Made by a program: the position numbers and the translations under genes
Part shown: positions 45,057 through 53,656 of the stretch, one piece after another
How the letters are laid out: every line of letters starts with the position of its first letter
Position numbering within the stretch: position 1 is the stretch's first letter
Source of the DNA: Arthrobacter sp. CAU 1506
GTDB taxonomy: Bacteria; Actinomycetota; Actinomycetes; Actinomycetales; Micrococcaceae
Assembly: GCF_005047635.1 (NCBI RefSeq)
Contig: NZ_SUKC01000001.1
Span: 496,001-560,000, forward strand
Length of the DNA stretch: 64,000 bases
Direction: 5' to 3'
The notes under the pieces: generated by a model
The model's database searches: none
The model's input: the letters and a program-made list of their open reading frames with translations, nothing else
Told to the model about the DNA's origin: nothing

Positions 45057-46742
45057 GTGACACAGGTTCAAACGGAAGCGGTCGCAGCAGTCGCAGCTGA
45101 GCAGCAGCCCGGCCGCAAATCGGCAGGACACATCATTGTCGATTCGCTGATTGCGCACGGCGTCGAACGAACCTACGTCGTTCCCGGCGAGAGCTACCTG
45201 GAAGTGTTGGACGGGCTCCACAACTCCACCATCGACACGATCGTTTGCCGCCACGAAGGCGGCGCCGCCTACATGGCCGAGGCTGACGGAAAAATGAACC
45301 AGCGGCCCGGCATCGCGATGGTCACCCGCGGCCCCGGTGCCGCCAACGCCCACGTAGGCTTGCACACCGCATGGCAGGACTCCACCCCCATGGTGCTCTT
45401 CGTGGGCCTGATTCCGTTTGAGCACCGCGACCGTGAAGCCTTCCAGGAATTCGACATCAAGTCCTGGTTCGATACCGGCGCCAAGCGCGTCATGGTTCTG
45501 GACCACCCGGAGCGTGCGTCCGAAATCGTCGCCGAAGCCATGTTTGCGGCAACCAGCGGCCGCCCTGGCCCCGTCGTCGTCGGCCTGCCGGAAGATGTCA
45601 TTCGCGAAGAAACCGATGCCACTTTGCACCCGGTCATTCCCGTTGCCCAGGGCGGCATGACGGTCACCGACTGGAAGGCGCTGAAGGCAGCCCTGAAGGA
45701 AGCCGAAAAGCCGCTGTTTGTCGTCGGCGGCAACGACTGGACCCAGGAAGGCGCCAGCGCCCTCACCACCTGGCTCGAAGAGCACAACATTGCAGCTGCG
45801 GTCGAATGGCGCTGCGAGGGCACCATCCCCTTTGACTCCCCCTCCTACGTTGGTCCGATCGGCTACGGCCGGCCGAAGCCCACCTACGACTTGCTCGAAG
45901 AAACCGACCTGCTGGTCTTCGTCGGCACCGTTCCGGGCGATGTCATCACCGACGGCTTCCTGGTACGCCAGGACTGGTCCAAGAAGAACTTCCTGGTCAC
46001 CATTGACCCCTCGCTCCGCGGACGCTCCGGCCCCGTCTCCTACCAGATCGTGGCCAAGCCGGACGTGTTTGTCCGCGACCTGGTCATGATGGACCTGCCG
46101 CTGAAGGAAGAGTGGAAGAGCTTCACCCAGCGCATGCGGGGCGAGCAGGAGAAGTTTGCGGCCCTGCCGCCAGCCGAGCCCACCGACGGTCCGGCTCGGA
46201 TGGACACCATGATGGCCAATCTGGTGAGCGGCCTGCCGCGCGACGCCATGATCACGCTGGGCGCCGGCGAGCATACCAACTGGGCACACCGCTACTTCCC
46301 CACCCACGACTACGCCTCCATGCTCTCCGCACGGAACGGGTCCATGGGCTACTCCGTCCCCTCTGCGATCGCCGCATCGCTGGCCTACCCCGGACGCCGC
46401 GTGGTGACCATCGCCGGCGACGGCGAGTTCCTCATGAACGGGCAAGAGCTGGCAACTGCTGCGCAGTACGGGGCCACTCCGCTGGTCATCGTCATGGACA
46501 ACCAGGAATACGGCACCATCCGGACCCACCAGGAACGCTGGTACCCCGAGCGCATCTCCGGCACCCAGTTGAAGAACCCCGACTTCGCCCTCATGGCGCA
46601 GGCCTTCGGAGGTTTCGGCGTGAAGGTAGAGCGCGATGCCGACGTGCCCGCAGCCCTCGAAGCTGCCCTGAAGGCCATTGACGAGGACAAGAACTTCGCA
46701 CTGATCCACTTGGTGGTTGAGCAGCGGGTCAAGGCTTACTGA
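45057..46742 (+). CDS. Thiamine-diphosphate-dependent enzyme of the acetolactate synthase/pyruvate oxidase group
   Basis: A 561-residue three-domain ThDP enzyme. VCRHEGGAAYMAEADG carries the Glu that activates the cofactor (near residue 66); VTRGPGAANAHVGLHTAWQD is the N-domain signature; GDGEFLMNGQELATAAQYG and MDNQEYG form the GDG-N metal motif. Whether it is an acetolactate synthase, benzoylformate decarboxylase-like or other lyase is undecided. It stands alone between terminators. GTG start after GAGG at 45057. Confidence 0.88.
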   Translation: MTQVQTEAVAAVAAEQQPGRKSAGHIIVDSLIAHGVERTYVVPGESYLEVLDGLHNSTIDTIVCRHEGGAAYMAEADGKMNQRPGIAMVTRGPGAANAHVGLHTAWQDSTPMVLFVGLIPFEHRDREAFQEFDIKSWFDTGAKRVMVLDHPERASEIVAEAMFAATSGRPGPVVVGLPEDVIREETDATLHPVIPVAQGGMTVTDWKALKAALKEAEKPLFVVGGNDWTQEGASALTTWLEEHNIAAAVEWRCEGTIPFDSPSYVGPIGYGRPKPTYDLLEETDLLVFVGTVPGDVITDGFLVRQDWSKKNFLVTIDPSLRGRSGPVSYQIVAKPDVFVRDLVMMDLPLKEEWKSFTQRMRGEQEKFAALPPAEPTDGPARMDTMMANLVSGLPRDAMITLGAGEHTNWAHRYFPTHDYASMLSARNGSMGYSVPSAIAASLAYPGRRVVTIAGDGEFLMNGQELATAAQYGATPLVIVMDNQEYGTIRTHQERWYPERISGTQLKNPDFALMAQAFGGFGVKVERDADVPAALEAALKAIDEDKNFALIHLVVEQRVKAY

Positions 46743-46772
46743 TACGCGCTCAGTTTGACGGAGCTTGTTGGA

Positions 46773-46811
46773 GCCGGTGGCCGGGACGTCTTGTCCCGGC
46801 CACCGGCTTTC
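46773..46811 (+). terminator. Strong intrinsic terminator
   Basis: GCCGGTGGCCGGGAC (46773-46787) pairs perfectly with GTCCCGGCCACCGGC (46793-46807) over 15 bp with a short loop, followed by TTTCTGTT. Confidence 0.9.
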
Positions 46812-46858
46812 TGTTGGGCGGACGCAATTTTGAGGTTCCCGGCAACGCATCGGGTGCG

Positions 46859-48661
46859 TCATCTCCGTTGTCGGTCGAGCAGTGGGCTGGGGCTGCCCAT
46901 CAGGCGGGTCCGTCGGCGCTTTTGCGCGATTCGCCTGTCCCTCGTGCCGTTCACTCCGGCCGTGTGTCTGGTTTCCGGGGAGCAGGCTCCTGCAGTGAGC
47001 CCCTCGGCTGGCTCCCCCGGATCGATGGGAACGTGTGCTGACCCGGGCGAAAGCGTGGCAGGCCAGGTGGTGCCGGGCAGGGGCGGCGAGGTGGAAGGGT
47101 AGACATGGCCGGTGGGGGTACTGGTTTCCACCCTGCGGCCGGGACCGTCAATGGTCCTGCCGGTCCAGCCATCGGCTTCCCTGGCATAGTTGCAGTCTTC
47201 ACACAGGCCCCGGCCGTTGGCCAGCGTGGTCTCTCCTCCCTCGGACCAAGCAACGATGTGGTCGATATGCCGGATCGGCGCATCACACCAAGGACCGGTG
47301 CAAGAAGCGTCTCGGGCCATGACCATCCGGCGCAGACCATCGGGGAAATTCCGCGCCTTCGAATCCATCCCCAGTAGCTGCCCGGTACCGGGAGCGGTGT
47401 ACAGGCGGCGGATCCAGATGTCCTGCACACCGCCGACCTTGAGGGCTTTCAACCTCGCCCGCCGCGACGCATCGCGCGCCGTCTTCCATCCCGGCTCGGT
47501 CCCCGCCGGCAGCGCCTCCCTGCTGCTGCTCCGCGGCGGCCCGGCGGAGCTTTGGGCCGTCACTGTCCGTGAAGCCGGTCCATCTTCTGGGAGGTCTTGC
47601 GGCAGACGGATGAGGTCGCGTGCGTATTGGGCCGGGACGATGCCGTAGCCGGTCAGCCAGGCCGGCTCACTGTCTCCCTGCAGCATCGCCCGGTCCGTCA
47701 TCACCAACTGGACCTCGACCCGTGATGGGTCCGCCGTGGACTGGCCGGTCAGGCGCTCAAACACCGTATCCGCCATCGCTTGTCCCCGGGATCTGGGGTC
47801 CCCGGCATTACGCAGCCGGTCCGCTTCCCGGTTTAACGAGGCCATCACCGCCACTCCCTGCACTACAGGCAACAGGGTACGGACGGAGACCATGGTGTCC
47901 GGCTCGGGGCGAGAAGAGACATGACGGTCGGCCTCGGCCTTCGCCGCCCGATGCACCACCGAGCGCGGGTCCAGCCGATACGCGATTCTCTTGGCTTCGG
48001 CTTGCAACTGCCGGCTGCCCAGGCCTCGCAGACGTTCCGGGTCCCCTGATAATTCCGCGTCCACTCGCGCCCGGTCTTCCCGCGTCAGGCACGCGGTTTC
48101 ACTGACCAGAATCCCAGCCCGGAACTCATTCAAGACCCCGGATTCCAACGCGCGCAGAGTATGCGGCATCTCGTTGACCAAGATTTTCGCCACGCCAAGC
48201 AGCAGTCCGGCCCGGTGCGGAGACTCCCTACGCGCCAGCCCCACCTGCTGCGTGATCCCGCGGCCCTGTCGCTCCTTCGGCACCCCGGCTGCGGCACGGC
48301 GAGCACGAATAGATGCATCCAGTTCGACCTCGATCTTGGCCTGCGCGGCAGCGGCAGCATCCTTGAGGTTCTCCAGCGCGGTGATCTGATTGATCCGCTC
48401 CGCGTCCGAGACGTCCACATCGGGACAGACCAGAGCACTGGCAAACGCATTGATCATAGCCGCATCAACAGAACCCGCACCGGGATGGCCGGGCTGGGCG
48501 GAATCGCCGAGCTGGGCGGAATCGCCGAGCTGGCCGGAATCGCCGAGCTGGCCGGGCGGGGCGGAACCGCCGAGCTGGCCGGGCGGGGCGGAACCGCCAG
48601 TCTGGGCTAATGGCCCGGGCGGCGCGGCGGGTGGGCCTTCAGGTGCTGCCGGATCCAACAT
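46859..48661 (-). CDS. DUF222-HNH endonuclease
   Basis: A 600-residue protein: Pro/Gly-rich repeat N-terminus (residues 1-62), a DUF222 domain (about 70-380) and a C-terminal HNH nuclease with Cys pairs and His around CTGPWCDAPIRHIDHIVAW and GRGLCEDCNYAREADGW. Such proteins are numerous in Arthrobacter and Mycobacterium, are often near mobile DNA, and their targets are unknown; some are called 13E12-repeat proteins. The ATG lacks a clear ribosome-binding site. Confidence 0.93.
   Translation of the reverse strand: MLDPAAPEGPPAAPPGPLAQTGGSAPPGQLGGSAPPGQLGDSGQLGDSAQLGDSAQPGHPGAGSVDAAMINAFASALVCPDVDVSDAERINQITALENLKDAAAAAQAKIEVELDASIRARRAAAGVPKERQGRGITQQVGLARRESPHRAGLLLGVAKILVNEMPHTLRALESGVLNEFRAGILVSETACLTREDRARVDAELSGDPERLRGLGSRQLQAEAKRIAYRLDPRSVVHRAAKAEADRHVSSRPEPDTMVSVRTLLPVVQGVAVMASLNREADRLRNAGDPRSRGQAMADTVFERLTGQSTADPSRVEVQLVMTDRAMLQGDSEPAWLTGYGIVPAQYARDLIRLPQDLPEDGPASRTVTAQSSAGPPRSSSREALPAGTEPGWKTARDASRRARLKALKVGGVQDIWIRRLYTAPGTGQLLGMDSKARNFPDGLRRMVMARDASCTGPWCDAPIRHIDHIVAWSEGGETTLANGRGLCEDCNYAREADGWTGRTIDGPGRRVETSTPTGHVYPSTSPPLPGTTWPATLSPGSAHVPIDPGEPAEGLTAGACSPETRHTAGVNGTRDRRIAQKRRRTRLMGSPSPLLDRQRR
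48497..48600. repeat. In-frame tandem repeat in the HNH gene start
   Basis: GAATCGCCGAGCTG occurs at 48501, 48519 and 48537, 18 bases apart, and GAACCGCC variants at 48564 and 48591, 27 bases apart. All units are multiples of three and give the protein its GQLGDSAQ-type repeats. Confidence 0.8.
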
Positions 48662-49005
48662 CTCAGCGTCTCAATCGTCAGCATGCCCAGGGGCACGACA
48701 TCGAACACGAGCGGTCGTGGAACACGAGTCCACGGACGCCGCCAGGAAACGCGACACCTGACGGCCAACATGTGGTTCTGAACTACTAGAAACAGGCTAT
48801 CCGCTGGCACTGACAGTCTCGGAACCGGCGGTACTGCTACTAACTACAGCCTATGGATCGCTCCGGCTGGTCACCGGCGCAAGTTCCCGGTTGTGGCCAA
48901 ATTGCCCTTCTACCCGGGCTGTGGAGGACGAGACGAACCTTCGACGATGGTGCCTCATCGTGAGCCACCGCAGCACCCACCCAGCCGGCTTCGGCGCTTG
49001 AGCTG

Positions 49006-49230
49006 AGCAGCGCCGTCGTCGTCTTCCCATAGTGAAGGACGGAACAGCACGAAAGTGAACTGGGCACCGCCGTCGTCGGCTCAACGTGCCGACAGTAAAA
49101 ACGAGGTGGGCACCGCCGTCGTCGTCTTCCCAAGTTGAACGACGGAACAGCACGAAAGTGAGCTGCACACCGCCGTCGTCGGCTCAACGTGCCGACAGCA
49201 AAAAGAGGTGAGCACCCCGTCGTCGTCAGC
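49006..49230. repeat. 103-bp tandem repeat, two copies and a partial third
   Basis: GTCTTCCCA is at 49021 and 49124, AACAGCACGAAAGTGA at 49043 and 49146, and GGCTCAACGTGCCGACAG at 49078 and 49181. Both copies are rich in CCGCCGTCGTCG. A third copy breaks down after 49225. The array sits between the HNH gene start and the ECF promoter at 49271. Confidence 0.85.
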
Positions 49231-49270
49231 CCCCGGCCGACGCGGAGCAGCAAAAAAGAATCACGCAAGC

Positions 49271-49296
49271 GTAACCTTTCACGGGGCCGGCTCGAT
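49271..49296 (+). promoter_or_regulatory. ECF-type promoter
   Basis: GTAACC (49271-49276), exactly 16 bases, and CGAT (49293-49296) match the common ECF sigma pattern (AAC at -35, CG at -10). It lies 68 bp upstream of the secreted repeat protein, next to an ECF sigma gene. Confidence 0.65.
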
Positions 49297-49363
49297 TAGA
49301 CAGGTGTACGAGCGCGCTGCGGACTTCCACCAGCCGCGCGCCAAGCAACAACCGAGGAGATCC

Positions 49364-49954
49364 ATGACGAATCGTTTCCGTACCCTGAGCCTGCCCGCCA
49401 AGGGAACCGCTCTGGCCGCCATCATCGCCGTTGGCGGAGCAGGTGCTGCCGTTGCCGCCCCCGCGTTGACTGCGGGGGAAACCGAGAACGCCATCACCAC
49501 TCCCGCCGTTCCGGCGACTCCTGCTGTTCCCGCCGCTGACGGCGAGCAGGCTATTCCCGCAGTCCCGGCCACCCCCGCCGTGCCCGGCGCCAAGTCCGCT
49601 GCCGAGGTTGAGGCTGACGCTGAGGCCTCCGTGAGCGAAGACGGCCTCGAGTCCGATGCAAAGGCCGACGCCGAGACTCGTGTAGAGGCCGAAGCCGGAA
49701 GTGACGAGGCTGGCGCCGCCGCCGAGCTGCGTTCCGGTGCCGTGGTGACCCCGGCCGTTCCGGCAACTCCGGCCGTACCGGGCGCCGACGGTGAGTCCGG
49801 GATCCCGGCTGTCCCCGCCATCCCGGCCGTTCCGGAACTGCCGAAGAACGCTAACACCGACGCGCAGGCCAAGATCGATGCCCGTACTGACGCCGCAGAA
49901 GCCCGCGCCGAACTCCGGGGTGCAGCTTCCCTCGAGGTTGAAGCCGGACAGTAA
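49364..49954 (+). CDS. Secreted Ala/Pro/Glu-rich repeat protein
   Basis: A 196-residue exported protein. The signal peptide runs TLSLPAKGTALAAIIAVGGA to AVAAPA. The mature part has two modules of PAVPATPAVP spacers separated by acidic Ala-rich stretches (ADAEASVSEDG, DAKADAETRVEAEAG). No enzymatic domain is seen; a wall-spanning or stress-induced surface protein is plausible. CGAGGAGATCC precedes the ATG. The ECF promoter upstream suggests control by the next gene. Confidence 0.7.
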   Translation: MTNRFRTLSLPAKGTALAAIIAVGGAGAAVAAPALTAGETENAITTPAVPATPAVPAADGEQAIPAVPATPAVPGAKSAAEVEADAEASVSEDGLESDAKADAETRVEAEAGSDEAGAAAELRSGAVVTPAVPATPAVPGADGESGIPAVPAIPAVPELPKNANTDAQAKIDARTDAAEARAELRGAASLEVEAGQ

Positions 49955-50027
49955 TTTCGCATGGTGTCAGGTGCGGTGCCTACACTGATGGCGCCGCACC
50001 CGACGCCCGCAAAGAAGGACTTTTAGT

Positions 50028-50579
50028 TTGCTGCACGCGCTCTCCGACGACGTTGTGTATGCGGCGCAGTCCGGAAAAGCCGAGGCGTTCAGCGAGATCT
50101 ATGCAGCGCTGGCGCCCGGGATCACCGGCTACCTGAAAGTGCGCGGCCTGGAGGACCATGAAGGCGCCGTGCAGGAGGTCTTCCTCGCGCTCTTCTCGCG
50201 GATCGGATCTGTCCGGGGAGGCTTCCAAGGACTGCGGACGCTGGCCTACTCCATCGCCCACGCCCGCTATGTGGACGATGTAAGGCGCCGTGCCCGTCAC
50301 CCCCAGCTGACGCCCTACGACCCCGACGCCGACCGTCGCGCGGTGGAATCGGCCGAGACGGCCTTGCTGGAAACGCTCGGCGAGAGCGACGTGGGCCGCC
50401 AGCTCAAAGAACTGAAACCCGACCAGCAGGAAGTGCTGCTGCTGCGCGTGGTGGCAGACCTGTCGCTGGAACAGGTCGCCGAAATCATGGGCCGGAGCAC
50501 CGGCTCGATCAAGCAATTGCAGCGGCGCGCGCTGCTGAAACTGAAATCCGTTGTGGAAAGGAAGGAGGCCCTGCTGTGA
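50028..50579 (+). CDS. ECF-type RNA polymerase sigma factor
   Basis: A 183-residue sigma-70-family factor with region 2 (YAALAPGITGYLKVRGLEDH, then AVQEVFLALFSRIGSVRG) and region 4 (LKPDQQEVLLLRVVADLSLE, IMGRSTGSIKQLQRRALLKL) only. TTG at 50028 is the start, AAGGAC 10 bases upstream. Its stop overlaps the next GTG. It is likely held inactive by the downstream membrane protein. Confidence 0.9.
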   Translation: MLHALSDDVVYAAQSGKAEAFSEIYAALAPGITGYLKVRGLEDHEGAVQEVFLALFSRIGSVRGGFQGLRTLAYSIAHARYVDDVRRRARHPQLTPYDPDADRRAVESAETALLETLGESDVGRQLKELKPDQQEVLLLRVVADLSLEQVAEIMGRSTGSIKQLQRRALLKLKSVVERKEALL

Positions 50580-51391
50580 AACCCCATGAGATTTCCGACG
50601 ACGATGCGGTCCGCCGGTTGCTGGACGAAGCCGAAGTGGCCCCTTCTGACCGGCTCACGTCCTCACTGCTAGCATTCCGGGCTGCCGGCCAAGACATTCC
50701 GGCCCCTGAACCGTCTCACGAGCTGATGGCCTTCATGACGCCTCCGGTAGATGCGCCCGCAGTTGCGCCGGTGGTCCCGCTGCGGCGGCGCCGGAACGTC
50801 CGCGGTGCCCTGATGGTCACGGCCGCCCTGGCCGGGACCGGCCTGGGCGTCACGGGTGTGGCCGCGGCCAACCCCGATTTCCGGTCGGCCGCAGACCAGG
50901 CCGTTCAAAACGTCGTCGGATTCTTCGCTCCGGCCGATGGTCAAGCCGAAGCCCCCGACCAGACCCAGCCGGGCGTGCCCGCCGGTGACCCCGTTCCGCC
51001 GAGCCTGGACCAGCCCCACAACAGCGGCTCCGACTCAGGAACCGACACCGGTTCGGATAAAGACACTCCCGCCGACACAGATTCCGCCCCGGCATCAGCC
51101 GACCCGGCCGCGCCCGGAAAGTCCCTTGCCCCGGGACAGCAAACCGAGACTCCGGGCGGCGGCAATCGGTCCGGCAACGGTGAGCGCAACGCCGAACACC
51201 CTCCGGCAATGCCATTCCGCGATGGTTTGCCGGCAGTTCCGCCACTAGACGGCACGTTGCCGGGCCCATCCGACCCGGACCGCCCGCAGGACAAATCCGG
51301 CAAGGGTCTTCCGCTGCCGGAGAGCACCTTGCCCTCCGACGATCCGGCCCGGATCCCCGAACTGCCGGTGGTGCCGGAGCCGCAACGCTAA
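50576..51391 (+). CDS. Putative membrane anti-sigma factor
   Basis: A 271-residue single-pass protein. The N-terminal 60 residues (ISDDDAVRRLLDEAEVAPSD and beyond) are the cytosolic sigma-binding candidate, then a helix (ALMVTAALAGTGLGVTGVAA) and a 170-residue Pro/Asp/Ser-rich outer part. GTGA overlaps the sigma stop, so both are made together. No zinc HxxxCxxC motif is present. The gene ends in tandem repeats covering its stop codon. Confidence 0.7.
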   Translation: MKPHEISDDDAVRRLLDEAEVAPSDRLTSSLLAFRAAGQDIPAPEPSHELMAFMTPPVDAPAVAPVVPLRRRRNVRGALMVTAALAGTGLGVTGVAAANPDFRSAADQAVQNVVGFFAPADGQAEAPDQTQPGVPAGDPVPPSLDQPHNSGSDSGTDTGSDKDTPADTDSAPASADPAAPGKSLAPGQQTETPGGGNRSGNGERNAEHPPAMPFRDGLPAVPPLDGTLPGPSDPDRPQDKSGKGLPLPESTLPSDDPARIPELPVVPEPQR

Positions 51392-51500
51392 CTGGACGGA
51401 GCCTGGCGGTGGTACCGGTGTGCCGGAGCCGCAACGCAGACTGGCCAAACCGCCGGTGGTGCCAGAACCGAACGCAAACTGACAGGCCGAACCGCCGCGG
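51364..51500 (+). repeat. Tandem duplications spanning the anti-sigma stop codon
   Basis: GCCGGTGGTGCC at 51364 recurs in altered form near 51405 and at 51452, with GCCGGAGCCGCAACGC, GCCGGAGCCGCAACGC and GCCAGAACCGAACGC after them. The first copy includes the TAA at 51389. The units are about 41-47 bp. Confidence 0.65.
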
Positions 51501-51613
51501 GCTGCTGACGGCCAACCTTGGGCAATGCCGCGGCCTGCTCTTCCGGCGCACTGCAGATAATGGCAGAGTGTCGCCCAGGGGAAACCGTTCTGTCGGAATA
51601 GGCGGGAGGATTC

Positions 51614-53473
51614 ATGGCTCCATCGCCGCTGGTACTCGGCCCGATGCTGCGCTATGTGGATCAGACCACGGCCAGCATCTGGGTGGAAACCGCTGAGGCA
51701 GCCCGTGTCGCCGTCGTGGTTGCAGGCCGATCCTGGCAGGCACGCACCTTTGCCGTGCACGGCCACCACTATGCGCTGGTCGAGGTCGACGGGCTGGAAC
51801 CCGGCAGCGTTACTTCGTACCGGCTTGAGCTCGACGGCGTGACAGCTTGGCCGGAGCCGGACTCGCCGTACCCGGATCCCGTGATCCGCACCCTCGAACC
51901 GGGACGCCCGCTCAGCCTGGCCTTTGGGTCCTGCCGCACCAGCATCGAGCACGACGCCGCGGGCAACCGGAAGCACGGAGTGGACGCGCTCCGGGCCTAT
52001 GCGCTGCACCGCGCGGCCGCCGGCCAAGCCGGAAGCGGCTCCGGCCAGGACAGCAGCGGTTCCGACCCAGCCGAACGCGACTCGGGCTGGCCGGATTTGA
52101 TCCTCTTCTTGGGCGACCAGGTCTATGCGGATTCCACCTCAGAGGCGATGCAGGATTTCATCCGCTCCCGACGCGATATCAAAGAGCCGCCGGGCGAGGA
52201 GCTCAAGGACTATCAGGAGTACGCGCACCTCTACATGCTGGCGTGGTCGGACGGCGCCAACCGCTGGCTGCTGTCCACCGTTCCCAGCGCCATGATCTTC
52301 GACGACCATGACATCCGTGACGACTGGAACGCATCGCTGGCCTGGAAACGGAAGATGGAGGAAACGTCCTGGTGGCACGGGCGGATTGTTTCCGGGCTGA
52401 CGTCCTATTGGGTCTACCAGCACCTGGGCAATCTGTCCCCGGAGCAGCGCGCCGAGGACGAGATCTGGCAGCTGGTGGCCAACCACGCTGGCAACAGTGA
52501 TGGAGGCGGCGACGGCGGGGCCCGCGACGGGGCCGGTGGCGGCACCAGCAACATCGGCGGCGGGGCCCTCGACGGCGACGGCGGGGCACCCGAGGGCACC
52601 GGTGAAGGCGACGTCAACGGCGAGGAACCAGCCGAGCTGGACCTCACCGACGCGCTGGAGGCGTTCGCTGAGCGCTCGGACCAGCAGCCGGAGACCTACC
52701 GGTGGAGCTTCACTCGAGATGTCGGCGATGCCCGGCTGGTGGTGCTGGATTCGCGCGCGGCCCGGGAACTCGAACCGGAACGGCGCTCATTGCTGGACAA
52801 GGAGGAGATGGCCTGGCTGGACGGCCAACTGCAGGGCGGCTTCAAGCACCTGCTGATCGGAACTTCGCTGCCGTTCCTGCTTCCCAAGGGCCTGCACCAC
52901 ATTGAGTCGTGGAACGAGGCCCTGAGCGAAGGAGCCTGGGGCAGGTTCCCGGCAGCCATCGGCGAGCAGCTTCGGCAGGCCGTGGATCTGGAGCACTGGG
53001 CAGCCTTCCAACACAGCTTCCGGAAGGTGGCGGAGATGGTGCAGGAAGTGGCCGACGGCGAACGCGGGCCCGCGCCGGAAACCGTCACCTTCCTCTCGGG
53101 CGACGTCCATTTCTCCTACGTCTCCGAGGTCCAGCGGTCCTCGGGCAGTCGGATCGTCCAGGCGGTCTGCTCCCCGGTCCGCAACCCGCTGCCGCGGGTT
53201 CTGCGCTACTTCACGGCGGTCATGTCCTATGGCGTGGCCGCCCCGGTGGGCGCACTGGTGGCCAAAGGGGCCAAAGTACCGAAACCGCCATTCGACTGGA
53301 AGGGCCTCAAACGACCCTGGTTCGACAACAATCTGGCCAGCCTCCAGGTTTCCGATGATGGCTTGAGGATCCGGTGGGAAACAGGTGTGGTGGACGACGG
53401 CGATCATCTGCACCCGCGGCTTCAAGAGGTCGCCGCCATGACCATCGCCCCACGGGAGCCCGCCAGCCGCTGA
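51614..53473 (+). CDS. PhoD-type alkaline phosphatase/phosphodiesterase
   Basis: A 619-residue PhoD-family enzyme. Metal ligands are in ILFLGDQVYADS, IFDDHDIRDDW and SGDVHFSY, and an N-terminal fibronectin-like domain precedes (residues 1-110). PhoD uses Fe/Ca to hydrolyse phosphomonoesters and wall-polymer phosphodiesters. No signal peptide is visible, so this member may be cytosolic. A Gly/Asp-rich insertion (about 295-337) interrupts the catalytic domain. GGGAGGATTC precedes the ATG. Confidence 0.9.
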   Translation: MAPSPLVLGPMLRYVDQTTASIWVETAEAARVAVVVAGRSWQARTFAVHGHHYALVEVDGLEPGSVTSYRLELDGVTAWPEPDSPYPDPVIRTLEPGRPLSLAFGSCRTSIEHDAAGNRKHGVDALRAYALHRAAAGQAGSGSGQDSSGSDPAERDSGWPDLILFLGDQVYADSTSEAMQDFIRSRRDIKEPPGEELKDYQEYAHLYMLAWSDGANRWLLSTVPSAMIFDDHDIRDDWNASLAWKRKMEETSWWHGRIVSGLTSYWVYQHLGNLSPEQRAEDEIWQLVANHAGNSDGGGDGGARDGAGGGTSNIGGGALDGDGGAPEGTGEGDVNGEEPAELDLTDALEAFAERSDQQPETYRWSFTRDVGDARLVVLDSRAARELEPERRSLLDKEEMAWLDGQLQGGFKHLLIGTSLPFLLPKGLHHIESWNEALSEGAWGRFPAAIGEQLRQAVDLEHWAAFQHSFRKVAEMVQEVADGERGPAPETVTFLSGDVHFSYVSEVQRSSGSRIVQAVCSPVRNPLPRVLRYFTAVMSYGVAAPVGALVAKGAKVPKPPFDWKGLKRPWFDNNLASLQVSDDGLRIRWETGVVDDGDHLHPRLQEVAAMTIAPREPASR

Positions 53474-53656
53474 GCAGTGGCTCCCAGCCGGCCCGGGGCT
53501 ACCGCCGACGCCGGCCACCGCTAACCCTGGTCAGCCGCTACCGCAGCAGCTGACCCGGGCAACCACCGACGCCGCCGACCACCGCCGTCGTACACCACAG
53601 AGCCGTAGCTCACAGCCGAACCCGACGCACCGCCGTCGCTCCTTAGACTGGTAGGC

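Noticed and set aside
44973-46862. 629-codon minus-strand frame opposite the ThDP enzyme
   Set aside because: No family features, and the plus strand carries an intact enzyme with all cofactor motifs.
49006-49230. Repeat array considered as a CRISPR
   Set aside because: Units are 103 bp, adjacent, with no spacers and no cas genes nearby.
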